64,000 bases of DNA from Brachypterus glaber (taxonomy: Eukaryota; Arthropoda; Insecta; Coleoptera; Kateretidae): assembly GCA_958510825.1 (NCBI GenBank), contig OY294051.1:1488001-1552000 (forward strand), written 5' to 3'. How positions within the stretch are numbered: position 1 is the stretch's first letter; each line of letters starts with the position of its first letter. Below the pieces are notes generated by a model, which worked only from the letters and a program-made list of their open reading frames with translations, was not told the DNA's origin and did no database searches. Made by a program: the position numbers and the translations under genes. Positions 23,220 through 37,200 of the stretch are shown here, in pieces.

Positions 23220-24480
23220 ATATTATTATACGTACAACTGCTTCATGTGGAACAGAAATATTTTTTTCACTACCAGCCTAAAACCACATCTTTATTACTG
23301 TTCTTTTCATTGGTAGAAATATTATTTCTCTACCTATGACGTCAGAGGTTCTAAAAATAATGAAATTGCACCATGGTAATTAATGAATTTTTATTCAACT
23401 GTTTTGGCATCTGACGTTTCACTTAATTATTAAATCACGTTGCTATTTACAAGTGTCTTTAGGCACCAAATTTATTTATTGCATGATAAATTCAAAAATA
23501 TTAACTAAATTAAGTACCTATATTTAGTACCTATAAAACATGTTTTACAAAAAACACTTCGAAAAGTGAAAATCATTGGTACATCATATTCAACCATAGA
23601 CTATACAACCCATATATTACCGTAAGGATCATAGAGGTACAACCCCCATATATTGATTTTTGAGGCAATAGATTCTCCCTCACAGTTTTCGCCTGTCCCC
23701 TTATTTCTGGAGGAGTACCAGAATCATCACTTTGCATTTCACTTTCCATTTTTATATATTTTATTACACTTAACACGGAAACACTTTCTAACTTAATAAT
23801 TTTAGCAGATCACCAGAAAATTTCTGCCGGAAATGTCAAGTTATTCATTTGTTTTTTTAATGGCCGCGAACGGCCAGCGTGATATTTTAAATTTATAAGC
23901 ATTTTCATTAAATTTTAGTAAAATAAATAAATAAATAAATAGCTAATTAATTGTACTGGTAGTGAAAAAAATACTATATTTTCCACGTGAGTGAAGATTT
24001 AACATTTTAGACCGCGTCTTGCGGGCTTCGCGCTGGCGCGCTCATCCCGCAATTTGACGCAGGTCAAAAATGTTAAACTTCTCTCACTTGGTAAATAATG
24101 TACTATTGCTCATTACACTGATAGAATTATAGCGTTATTAATACAACAACAAAGTGTTATGATATATATGAGCCAACTACAAATTGTACTATAGTATAGT
24201 ACTAACTATGATATGAGATAACATTTGTTGTTGTATTTATGACAATTTTGTGTTGTTTACCTCTTAGTTCTACAACTGGTTGTTGTATCGTATAACATAT
24301 TTACGTTATAACATCATTGTATAGTATACTTTTTCAATTCTAGGTAATTAATTTAATTTTTAATTGTTTTACAGCTGTAAAATCAGTTGTTGCCCGTTGA
24401 ACAATAATATTATTGCTCATTGTAGTACAATTTTTGAAGTATAGGTAATTATTCTTATTTTTAACTGTTTTTTTAGGTGG
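23220..24480. other. Intergenic, decayed repeats
   Basis: A TACTGGTAGTGAAAAAAATA segment near 23895 is mirrored by ATTTTTTTCACTACCAGCC near 23260, suggesting the arms of one decayed inverted element about 650 bp long. A GC-rich hairpin lies near 24012-24055. No gene supported; the minus ORF 23573-23776 has no recognisable family. Confidence 0.4.
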
Positions 24481-24488
24481 ATTTTTTT

Positions 24489-24742
24489 CAACGAACTAAT
24501 AACTCTTCTCTCTAGAATAGGCATTTCATTTGTAAAAACTGACGAAAACGTAGCCAATATATACATTTGTATGTCTTACTCGCACAGCTCTGTTCTAACA
24601 GAGACAACAATAACAGTTACTGGTAATTGTTATTGTTCAAGCTTGAATATACCTACTATTTGTTTACAAACAAACCGAGATGTTGGCAATACTTTATATT
24701 AACGGTATGCGTATTCTAGAGAGAAGAGTTGCTAGTTCGTTG
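24489..24742. mobile_element. 254-bp hAT-like MITE, third copy
   Basis: Ends CAACGAACTAATAACTCTTC... and ...TAGTTCGTTG, flanked by ATTTTTTT (24481-24488 and 24743-24750), an 8-bp duplication. Same length as the other copies. Confidence 0.88.
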
Positions 24743-24834
24743 ATTTTTTTAAATATAATATCGTCAGAGTTGTATTATTTATATCCGTTTTATTTTAAGC
24801 TAAAAATTTCGACGTGACACAAAAATGTAGTAAA

Positions 24835-25100
24835 CAGAGCGGTCCAAAAGTCGGCCCACCATCATAACTTTTAAACTAGTTGAGATATGAACTTATAATT
24901 TGAAACACATAAACAAGACACTCAAAGTATTATCTTTTAGCATATATTTGGCATTTTTAGCTTTAAAAATGTGATCAGGGGGCATAGGTGTTAACTTTTC
25001 TTTTTTAAATCGAAAGGGGATCGTGCGATGCAACATTTTAAAACAAATATTATAATCTAATTAGGCCAAGTTTTTCTAAGGTGTTTTTTTTTTCGAGTGT
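24835..25100. mobile_element. Diverged one-ended Tc1/mariner-like MITE
   Basis: CAGAGCGGTCCAAAAGTCGG followed by the GTTGAGATATGAACTTATAA block matches the left end of the 720-bp family at 37093. The right end is absent. Confidence 0.65.
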
Positions 25101-25109
25101 TTTTATTTA

Positions 25110-27025
25110 TTTTTGTCATTTTTAATATTTAACATTATTATTTGACCTGCGCTGACGATGAATTTAATTAATTAATTAAATTTTAACCTGCCAAATTAAT
25201 TTATTCATAGTTATAATATACTCAGGTATCCAAATTTTTGGAAAACAATATATTGCATGAAGTTGTTCCATTTAAATAAAAAAATTAACGAGAAGGGCTA
25301 TAATCATTATTATAAAAGGCCATATGGCCATACAAAACTATTTTCAACTTTAGGACCAAAAGCTGACATAATATTATGTTTCTGACTTAAAATGATTTTT
25401 TAATATCTAGTTATATACACAAAAAATAGGGTTATAATTTATTTATTTTGGTGTACAGAGTCAAGGAGAGCCCCAAATAAGCTTTTTGCTTGTAGACAGT
25501 AATATCAAAATTAGATTCTAAACTTCATATGATTTAAAATCAGAATATAACTTTAAAATTGAGCAAAATTTGCAGTTTTAAAGTCCAAAGTTGAAGCAAA
25601 ATTTTAATTTTACACAAGATTTTAATTTTACTATAAAATTTTAATTTTACAATTGAAAACATTTTTTTGCAGTGTAGACAATATAATAATATTATGTTTT
25701 CAAAAAATTGGGGTCGTTTCATGCAGTAAATATATATTTGCACAAATTAAGGTGGTGTAAATAGTCTCAATTTTATTATATTCCAATATTTATGTATTTA
25801 GCGCAATTTTATTTAAACTTGTTGACTTTATAAAATAAATATTTTTATCCAAAACCTAGTTTTTTTAAACCTCGATTACAACCTACTTCCCCGATTTTTT
25901 ACAGGTGGAAACACCAGTTATTAAAATCCCCCAAAAAATCAAAAAAAATTCAATTTTTGACTTAAGAATATTATAAAACTTCAAGAAAATGTGAAAAAAG
26001 TGTCTGTCTGTCTGTATGTCTTATAAGTTTTTAACGAACTGTCCGATTTGAAAAATTCTTTCACCAAAAGATTCAGGGCATTTTCTATTTGCTTCACATC
26101 AAATATGGAAAACATTTACATAGAGCAAGGGGGGCAAAATGGACAAAAACTATAATTTTTAGCTATATCTCACTTATTATTTATAGTAGGACATATTTTT
26201 TTATAAAAGAAAATAATGTTTAATTCCGTACAAAAACATGAGTGATCATTTTTATCGTAGGACTATTACTTTCCGAGATATAGACATTTTAATAAATTTT
26301 GTTATGTTTTTATTTTTTAATTAGATTTTAAATTTTGAGAGTAGTAAAATTTTAATCATAGGTAAAATTAATTTCAATTAATTTTTCTTTTAATAAATTT
26401 CTGATAATGATGCGGCCAGAAAAAAACAATCCGATAAGTCAATTTGATATCGTATTTTATAAACTTCCTCATTTTTCCACCCGTCTTGAAAAGGTACGTG
26501 TTTCATATTTTTTACATTTATATATACCAAGCTTTTATTTTTTATTATTAATTTTTTAAATCAAATTGTAAAATAATAGGTAAATATTTATTTATAAATA
26601 AATATTTTTAATAAAAAAAAAATTATTTAATAAACCTCATCATTTTAATTTACTTTTAAAAATATGATTTATATTTTATGGTTTTATTTATTTGCGCATA
26701 ATTCATACACCATTTCAAAACTGTAATGCAATTTAATAAATTTATATATAATTAAAATAATCCATATAATAAAATATAAATTTACGAAATTTAAAATACA
26801 AAATATGATTAATAAAAAAACTAAACAAGCTATGAAGATTTTATTTTTGTCCCAGATAACATAGATTTAATTATGATTATTAGGTACGTCACTGACATAA
26901 TGTCACAATTTTTAAATTAAAAAATTATAAATTAACTATGATCAGCCTATGATTAGTCGATTAAAAATAATATTTACCTATTGTGCTTTTCATAATTTTT
27001 GACATTTATAAAAAAAATAAAAAAA
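25110..27025. other. Intergenic, nothing gene-like
   Basis: AT-rich sequence with poly(A)/(T) runs. CTGTCTGTCTGTATGTC near 26005 may be a remnant of the GTCTGTC repeat. The ORF 25540-25743 (-) is not supported. Confidence 0.4.
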
Positions 27026-27028
27026 AAA

Positions 27029-27479
27029 GTTTATTTTTTTAAGGTATATACCTTATATACTATATACTATATAGTTATTATTATTGTATAGTTATTTTAA
27101 ATTTGGCGCTAATACTGCACAAAGTCCGATTTACACTGAAGCATGTGGCTTGTTTTGAATGTCAACATAACCAAAATTTATAATTTTTGTTTACTTACTT
27201 TGTTTTTATGATGTTTTGATGTAAAAAAAAGAGAATTGATAACGCTGTTGCTAAAAACACTTTTGTAAACCTGTAGAAATAAAACTTGCTTATAAAATCG
27301 CTTTTATTCCAATAATTTAGAGGAATAAACCATTGTTTTGTTCTCGTTAATGGCACGTCAACGTTTTACAGTTATGTAAATTGGGCCTAGTCGCTTACGA
27401 CGCATGCGTATCTTACGTTACTATGGTAATTTTGAGATTGTTTACAAGTTTAAAATAACTATACCTTAAAAAAATAAAC
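27029..27479. mobile_element. About 450-bp MITE (GGTATAGTTATTTTAAA ends), copy 2
   Basis: Same family as 21729-22152. The left end has an internal expansion of ATATACTATATAC before GTATAGTTATTTTAAA. The right end AATAACTATACCTTAAAAAA is intact. Confidence 0.7.
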
Positions 27480-28289
27480 TTTAATTTAAATTGACTGTCT
27501 TACAAATAACTAAAAGAATTAATTTTATTTAGAACTATAATAGAAGTATTTACATTGGCTGGATATAAATAAAATTATATTTTTTAAATAAGATTATGTG
27601 CCAGTATTATTTTAACTTGCCGAAAAAAATCTGCCACATCGTGAACTATTAAATATTTATTGAGCGTTGCGCTGTATTAATTTATTAGAAAAATAAATTA
27701 AATTAATGTTTTAGTTTTTTTGCCATTTTCTTATTGTGTTTCAAAAATAATTTGGATTTTTTTTAATGTCATTATATATATTTATGGGAATTACATTTGC
27801 CCTACCAACTATAAAACATGAAAGAAATGAGCATCAATTTAATACTGTACCAAATTTAAAGAGAAAAAGTCTCCAAAAATTGCATCCCTGTGATTTTGTT
27901 TGGACTAGTTCTAGATAGTATGACAATTTTTTAATTTACTAGTGTAGGATTATTAATGATATCTGCCTTTTTTATATTTCCTGGGCGAAAATCGTGTTCA
28001 GGACTAGTTTTATATGGTCAATATAAACATTTGAGTAGAATAAACTAAATAAAAATCTTATCAATTTGTAAACAATTAATTACCTTTAAGGTAACTTACC
28101 TTTTAAATTGTTGATACATATTTAATATTAAACAATAAACAAATAAAATGCAAGTAAATACATAGTGTAGTAAAAGCTACCTTTTAGAACAGTTTCAATT
28201 AAGTACTAGTAGAGGTACTATCAAATATTTAAAAATAATTAAAAATATTAGTAATAATTACTATAAGTTAATAATTACAGAAATTTAAA
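27480..28289. other. Upstream region of the first transporter gene
   Basis: About 800 bp of AT-rich sequence, presumably holding the promoter and any 5'UTR exon. An acceptor-like TTAATAATTACAG ends at 28280, ten bases before the first ATG. No convincing TATA/Inr motif identified. Confidence 0.35.
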
Positions 28290-31200
28290 ATGAGTGTAAA
28301 AGTAAGTTAACATTTAAAAAAAATGTAAGAATGCCTTTGGCCAAATAAATTTTAAAACTTGATTTTTGCATTAAATTGCTTTAGTAATTAACCTAATATA
28401 TTTTTTTAATAATCGGACTAATTGGACATTTTAGGGTGTGAGTTATATAAATAATACTGGGGATAATTATACAAAAAATGGGGATCTACAAAATAGAAAT
28501 ATTTCAATTGTAAGTATTCTGAATCAGAATTTATGATACACGGAAAAAAAAATTATAGCTAGGAGCGCTATAACACACATACCAAGCAAATTATAATCGC
28601 TTATTATATAAATACAAGGCTTTCTCTTACAATTATGGCAGTCAGTGTAAAAATTTATATGAAATACTTTAATTGTTTAGTGAATAATAAAATATAACAA
28701 ATAGTATGGCATTTATAGCTTAAATAGATTTAATTATTGTCCGTGCTAATAATTTTTATAATATAATAAAATTTCTGTAAATTTATAATAGTGCCTGTAA
28801 TAAATATAATCGTGTCTGTAATATATATATAATCGTTTCCAATTTATTTTTAACATTATTAGTTATTGTGTCCCTTATAATCTATAGCTTAAATCACTAT
28901 AATTTGTCACTGTTACCAAATATCTTATAATGTATAGCGCCGAGCCCACTAATTTCTTTCCGTGTACCATATTTATTAGAAAAGACCTTTTATGTTAGTT
29001 TTTTTAGCCGAATTTTCTTATGGAAAAACCTCAAAATCAAACCAACCCTGAAACACAAATCAAACCTGAAAACCAAATTAAAACAGAAACGCAAACCAAA
29101 CCCGAAGAAAGACAGAAATGGGGCAACAGCCTAGAATTCTTAATGTCTTGTATCGCCATGAACGTGGGTTTGGGAAATATATGGAGGTTTCCCTTTGTGG
29201 CCTACGAAAATGGCGGAGGCGCCTTTTTGATTCCTTACGTGTTAGTTCTGTGCTTTTTGGGTAGACCTATGTACTATTTGGAAATGTGTTTGGGACAGTT
29301 TTCCAGCCGGGGAAACGTGAAAATGTTTGAAAGTTTGGCTCCAGTGCTAAAAGGTAAATGGGCGATGCACCAAATCATCGCGATGGTCACTATTTAGCCG
29401 CTATACAAGCTATTTTAAAAACAGATGTATTTAATTTAAGAAGTGAATCTATATTCAAAAATATAAAAAAATGTTCCCAGAAAGGTTGGTCCGGAAATAA
29501 GCCCTAAGGGAGCTACACCCTTCCTAGGTCCGTCCAAAATAGGAATTTTAATTATTATCTCTGGAAGCCTGTGAACTACAACAACGAAATTTTGTCCTAA
29601 CATTGAGCAAAACGAGTTGAGTCGTGTTCATTTTTTTGCCCCTAACTTTTTTGTCTGTTTTTTTTTACTTTTTCTTAATAAAATTTGATTCCTTAGTTTA
29701 AAATACATAAAAAAGGTTCTCTTTGTGTATGTAACAACGTAGGGCTAACCATTTTCAAGATCATGTCAGGCTCTGCGCATCAAAAATAGAAACTAAACAA
29801 TGCGCCAATAAAAACTCTAAAGGCGCCTTTTCACGGATGAATTTATACGCAAGTTTGATGCTATGCAAGTTTGCTGCCAGATATAGCATGAGGACAATTA
29901 CACATTCATCTGCCTTTTCACGGAGCAAGTTGTACGCAAGTTGGAGGCTATATATTGCAAGTTAAACAATGCTGCCAACCAGATAATTTTGACGTGTCTC
30001 TGCATTTGTTGACAAAAACATAACCTAGCATTTGCTTTTTTAAGGAAGCTTTTTAGTTAGACAGACCGGCCTATTATTAATAATAATTATTATTAACATG
30101 TCCAGTTGCTACTATATTAGTAAAAAGAAATCGATTTAGTAACTTTTTTCCAGGTTGGTACCACGAAAATATCTATAAATCTTGCATCAAAATCGTCGAA
30201 AAATAGAAGGTTCTAATAATTTGATGGCTCGAAAATAGCAAATTTGCCTGAAGGCATGCGCAGAATTATTCTTGCAATAAAATTGCATAGCACCAAACTT
30301 GCGTACAAATTGCTCCGTGAAAAGGCGCCTTAATACCTTAGAGTTAAGGAAGCTACGTCCTCTCTAAACATGCAGTATTTGGGAGGCTGTAATACTCTTT
30401 AAACTGAATATCAGACCTAGTTGTATAAGAAACTTTGTTTTGGGCTTCAACAGTTTAGAAATAAGGTAACGATAGCTCGAGAGAAAAATATAGCTGGAGC
30501 TAAATTTCAGAATTATAAGATTGCAGTATTATTCCCTTTTCTATGATTTCATTTAAAATACGAATTTTAATGAATATTTCATGAATAAAAGAAAATCCTT
30601 CGTAAAGTAACTGAACAAGTATTTTAATTTTAATAAATCAATTGTGGAAGTTTCAAAAAGCCCTGAAGATATTTATTGCTTTGCTTTCCATAGTATACTC
30701 TTAACAATGAATAGTATATTGCTTTTTCTCTCGATATAAATATAATTTCCTTGAACTCGTGCGAGAACTTTATTTTTTATTCTGGGACACTCCATAACTT
30801 TTTGTTATTTTATGAACAGATTATTTTCAAAATTAGTATGACTATTTTTATATTTATTATGGAGTTTATCGGACTTTACATTTAATTTTTTATATTAAAA
30901 AAAAGTTGGATCCCTTTTAAAGTTTTTTTTAACAATATATTATCGTATATAAGGACAGACGGACAGATAAAAACATTTGTATAAAAATTCTGCTGCCAAC
31001 AAAAGAATACTTTTTCCTACATACTTTTATTTTCAAAATATCTTTTTTTTTTCGAAAAACCAAATTTTTTAAAAATTAAAAAAAAAATTGAATTTTTTTT
31101 TTAATTTTCATTATTTTTTTAAAAAAAGTAAATTTATTGTTCTCTAATATACTATAATAATATATTTCATATTGTATCGCGGATTATATAGTGAGTTATA

Positions 31201-34200
31201 TCTGTAATATTTAAAATATGATTCATTGTAACAATTTAGTATTAAATTCTTTATACCAGATAATGTAAATTTATGCTTATAGGTCATAAATCACATGGAT
31301 TTTAATGTGTAATTTTTCCTTTTTATTACAAAATAAATACGATCCAACCCGTTGTTAGACTTTATTCGTAAGAGAAATAAAGTCATCAGATTGATGTGTA
31401 CTTGTGCGCCATCTATTGCTAGATGTAGACAACTACTCATACTTCTCCTAGTTTTTGGAGACTGAAAGGTAGCAAGTTGTCAATCTACCAATATCACTCT
31501 GTACGATGATTATAAAATATATTGATGGAATAATAAATTAATATTTTAATAATTTTGTTTAAAATTAATCATTTTTGTCCTTACCTAAATTAATAAAAAA
31601 ATAATTGCATTTAAACAAATTTTTGGTTATGTTGATCTCAATGGCAGTCATAGCGCGCCATCTTTGAGATAAAACCTAAAGCGAAAATAGGTTAGAAAAA
31701 GCTCTTGTCTCTTAGAAAAAAGGTAATTTTTCTAACTTCTAAATGATATACTTTGGAACTTTTTATAATGCATATAAAGAACATTTTATTGTTAGATTGT
31801 GAATAAAAATATTTTCAAAACCTTTTTCCTTGCATTATATGGTCCTATACACTAAAAAATTTGCAGTAATATCACGAATACGTAACATGAGTGTTCTTTT
31901 AAGTGCAGCAGGCCGTGAATAATGTACAGGGCTTGCTAACAATTTTTTTATTTATTAAAATATACATTTCATTTCTATTTTTTATTTACAGTTTGTAAAT
32001 ATATACGTGGAGAGTCTTGATAAAGTTATTTAAGTGTCCACTAGAGGTCCTTCATTATTTTGGATAAAAATCTCATTCAACTTTGAATAACTACTTTTCA
32101 TATAATAAATAGTTTTTCCATAAAACATTTTTAAAAACTGTTACTTTTCTCGAGGAAAGTCTTGCATCATGATGCATTAGTAAAATAATTAATACTGCTT
32201 TTTTACGTTTCTCGACGTTTTATTTCCAACAAACATTCTTTCTGTCTATCTTTTCGGTAAATCATCAATCAATATAACTCGAGAACGCTTTGGGCTAAAA
32301 ACATGTTGAAGTAAGGGATAAAAAACTACTAAAAAAAAATCAACAATATTTTTTGAATTTTTGTTTGTTTTTTTTTTTTGCTTTTACAAAAAAAGCTTGA
32401 ATTCCATAAAAAAAGTTAAATTTTGCAAATGATCGTAGCAAAAATAGTGTACATAATAAAAGCTCGAAGTATTATTTCCGCCTTTACCTAACTTTTAAAT
32501 AATAAAAATAAGTATCAAATTTAAATCTTTTTACTTTTCTTTGTTTGACTAGAAAAAAATTTTTTAAGTACTTCAGATTTTCTTCTTACTTATTTTTAAC
32601 CAAAAATTATTAAAATTTATTTTTTTTAATATTAAATTTATTTTTTAATATTTTTAGGTGTAGGGTACGGTCAGCTAATAGGAACCATATGTGTAGCGAC
32701 CTATTACTGCTCCCTAATGGCAATAACCCTATTTTATCTACTCAACTCCTTCACATCAACGTTGCCATGGGCCACATGCGTAGACGAATGGAAAAATTTA
32801 TCCAGTATTCTGGAAAACGCAACTTGCATACCTTCGAAAATTGAAGAAGGCGCGAAATTCGAAAATACTGTCAAAAATATTAGTTCTGCTGAACTTTACT
32901 TCAGGTACGAAATAAAATAACTAAAAACCTACCACTAAAATTAAACAAATTATAAAATTTTTACAGTTTTTAACGAACTTGCTATTTATACGTCCTACGT
33001 AACATAATCTAACTCTTTGGTTTACGTCGTTTTTTACGGCTGTTTGATGTTTTTATGCTAACGGGAGGCGCAACCCCCCATTTAAACGGGGAGAACATAA
33101 ATCTGTCAAAAAAAAATTCAAAAACACTAAAATTCAGCCAATATACAGGACATATACAATAAAAATACAGGACGTTCACCTATACAAATGTATTTTTTAA
33201 TATAGGTATTATGTAGGTAAAATCGAACAAAAAATAGTGTATTATACACGGACGAAAACTGTTTTTAGGGCGATTAAAATCTCTTCATTTATAATTTTTT
33301 GGAAATTTCAATTTATTTTTAGGATAGAAGTTTTAAAAGAAGCAGACACCATCTCAGAAGGCATCGGCTACCCAGAATGGCGTCTCGCACTTTGCCTACT
33401 AGTGTCGTGGATTATCACATTTTCAGTTTGTGCCAAGGGGGTTCAAAGTTCTGGAAAAGCTTCTTATTTTTTGGCCATTTTCCCATTTGTCATTTTGGCA
33501 GCACTGCTTATAAGAGCCGTAACATTAGACGGTGCCTCTGTGGGGATACTTTATTTTATCGAACCGGATTGGACAAAACTTACTAGTGCTAAGGTATGAA
33601 AATAGTATATTAAAGTACTTTTAGCTTGCGGTGAGTTTTCTAAAGTACTAGTGCGCTAAAAACGTGTTATAAAACGAGTGATATATGCTATTTTTTCTAT
33701 TTTGCTCTAAAATAAAAAAAAACTTACAAATTGATGACCGATTTAGGGATTTTTGTTTTGGGTTGGCATAACAATTTTCGCAATGTGTGAAATTCATAAA
33801 ACAAACGATATTTTGATATCTTTTATAGTTAGCTCTTCTCTTTTTCACTGCAAGTAACCAAGTCACAATTTTAAAACGGTAAAAATTAACTTAAAATACA
33901 ATTTCGTAGAAAACTAAAGTTTAAAGCGGTGTTGACATTTGCACGAAAAACGACAAGCGATATTCTTGAGTTAGGTGACATATTACCATAGAGATGGAAT
34001 TGCATTAGTCCAGCCTGCGCAAGATTATCTTGTGACAGAACGGGGCAGCGAAATGACGTAACGCAATATATCTGACCTTGCGCAGTACGCATCTCTATCA
34101 GCTGTGAAATGCTGTCGGTCGTAAAACAATTCATCACCCCAGTATTCATTTGTCTTATCTCCAAAAACCCCCCAGTAAAAATCTTAAAATGTCCTAAAAT

Positions 34201-37200
34201 AGAGATATGGTAAACCAAAACTGGGGTGACGAATTATTAGTAGTTTGTTTATACTGTCAGATCGTCGTTTGTTTCTGTTCATTTTTCGACTTTTACTACT
34301 GTGTTTTAATTGTTTTTTTGCTGCATTTGTTTATAACTTTAAACCTAACCTGTATTGTTGCTTTATGAAGAGCAAAGGGTCAATCCCTGGTGTACTCAAA
34401 GTAGGTGTACAAAATCCCGAAACTCACACACCTCGAAAATTCTTATGAAATAATTTTAAAAAACTATTTCGACGTTTCTTCGTATATATTTATTGTTTTT
34501 TGTTGATTTTTTTAAAAATTTTATTTGACACACAAAACTAAGGTTAAAAATGCTTGTCAAAAACAACAATAGTAGTGCGCATGTGCAAGTTTATCTCAGA
34601 TGCGCTAGGCACATTTATCACAGTATTCCGCAACGGCTTTGGAGGTCTTTCCTTGTCTATGCATATCACGCAAGAAAAAAAACTGACTAGCAATGATCAC
34701 CAGGATGATTGGGTTAATTTTTGAGTGGTTTATATAATTCATGTGTACTATACTATGTTTTATCCAACACCTATTTTTTTGAAAATATATACCTATTTCA
34801 ATAAATTTTAAAAATAACATTAAAAAATACTATTGTATTAAATTCAAAATTACTCGTTTCTAGTACGATATGTAAGTATAGAGAAAACAAAGCAAAGTAG
34901 CACATAAAAAAGTATTCTTCCATTTTTCTTGTATAAAAAATTAACCAAAGCAATTTTAATGCATTTTAAAGAAGCTTCGCAAGTAAAAATCATTGTTAAT
35001 ATTTTTTATTTACCTTTATTAGCATTGTTATTTATTATCATACTTTTTATGTGTGTTTGTTATTCTTTTGTTATTTATTATAACCTATTCTTTTTTCAGG
35101 TTTTTATTATTTACTGTTTTCCTTTTAGGTTTGGTATTCAGCTGTAACTCAGTGTTTCTTTTCTCTAAATATTGGATTCGGCTCGGTCACTATGTACTCC
35201 TCATACAACAGTTTTAGACATAATGTTTACAGGTAAAATATATATGTGTTGTAATTTATGTTTCAAAATGACCAAACGAAAATTTCAAAAGAATATCTTT
35301 TTTTAAATGCTTATTCAGCTTAAAAAAAACTCTGATCAAACTTAAAGACTTTAACTATTATAGAAGAATTTGTATTAATGATAGTGGAAAAAGTGGAGCT
35401 GATACTATAATAGTTATTTATAATACAAGGGCAAAAAGTAAAGTTTTTCGATTGAGTAGGTTTGTAGAAGCCGAGGGCCGGCCGATGGGGCCGGCCCGAG
35501 GGTAATAAACCTACGAAATCGAAATTTAACTTTTTGCCCGTGTATTATACAATATTTTTTATTCGATTGTTACTAATTATAATATATTATGAAACTATAC
35601 TTAATTTTAAATTGCAAAAAGTATTTCTTTTTAGTGTCTTATTACTTATCTAATTATCCATGACAAATTGATATCCAATCAAATCGCTAAAAAAAAAAAC
35701 AATTGAATCGTTTCATTTTCAAATTAAAAAAGCTATAGCTTGGTGATTAATTTCTGTTAAAATGTGTCTGTTATGAAAATAGTAATACTTCTGAACCGTT
35801 CTATGAATATTATAAATACTGAAATTGATTTTACAATTGAAATTTTGTGTTTTTAATTTATTTAGTGGATGAATACAGATTAATCAGTTAACATATATTT
35901 TAAGGTTATGTTATAGAAGAAATTTTTATTTTGTATGAAATGATTATAATAATTGTATCTGGTCAAAAAGAACAGTTAGTTCAAGACCAAAAGTGACCTT
36001 AAGGTCATATATCTTTATAAACATTACAGTAAAGGTAAAGCATCTTCTTTTAAAAAGCTTAAAAATAACAAGTTTTAGTTAGCGGGCGAAAAAAACTTTT
36101 CGGCCCTAGGGCCACAAAGTTCAACTTTTCGCCCGTAAAACATGAATAAAAAGTGTCTCTTTTAGAATCAATCGAATAAAAAAACACTTAATATAAGTGT
36201 TTTAGCGGATATGTTGTGATCATTAATCGGAATAAATTCAGTTATGACTTATCAACGTTGAAAATAAACACAGAAACATAGGCTTACGGAATAATTTTGC
36301 CGAATTATGAGGGAAATTTTTATAAAGGTCACTAAATCGAAACATTTGACGACTTATTTGTTACACACAACAATATTGAATATGCATATTAACTATAAAT
36401 ATGTAAATATATCGGTGTTTTTCGAAGAAAATAAAAATGTAAATATTTAAAACCTCGTGTCAACGATAGAATCGACGCGGCGCCTATGCGAGCACTGGAA
36501 ATTCGCCGATGACTGGTTGTGATTCTCTGTAAATATAAGATTCTACCCAATAAAAGGAAGTTTTAGTTAGGTTATTTTTCAACATAAACTGCATTATGAA
36601 TTTTCCAAATGTCAACAAACATGTACCGCATAACAATACATAATATGTATATGTGTTATACATATACAATTCTACATTTTACATTTTAAGGTGCATTCAG
36701 GATATAAAATTCCTGAAAAATCATTTTACAATTCCTGAAAATCATTCATCATAAGCAGCTTGTTAAAATGATAGCGAAATGTATTTTTGCTTTTCGCTGA
36801 AACTAGCTTATTTTAAAATTTATTTATTTATTGTTATTTGATATATTTACAAAGTTATGAAAAATGGATCGAACAGAAACTGAAAAATAGTTTATTATTC
36901 TTACCAAATGGTATTTTTCTGGTTAAAGTACAAACAGGGCAATATTTCAGTATTTAAGGGTAAAAGTTAAGCATTCTTTTGATCAAAATCAAGCATACTA
37001 CGATACACACATCAAATTTGAATATTTTGTGCTTGTTTCTGAATTAACCTAAAATTTTACCAACGTACTTATTTTTAATATGTTTTAAAATACAGAGCGG
37101 TCCAAAAGTCACCCCCCCCCCCTCTTAACTTTTGAACCAGTTGAGATATCGACTTCAAATTTGGAACTTTTAAATAAGACAACTTAAACTATCATTTAGC

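Noticed and set aside
23395..23420. GAAACGTCAGAT on the minus strand, resembling the 3' half of a Penelope hammerhead
   Set aside because: No CTGANGA core with a pairing stem II upstream.
31375..31400. CTGATGA on the minus strand followed by a pairing segment
   Set aside because: The bases after stem II are not GAAA, so the hammerhead core is absent.
33886..34218. 110-aa minus-strand ORF
   Set aside because: Overlaps repeat sequence in intron 5 of the first transporter, with no recognisable domain.
34465..34490. GAAACGTCGAA on the minus strand
   Set aside because: No hammerhead 5' core within range.
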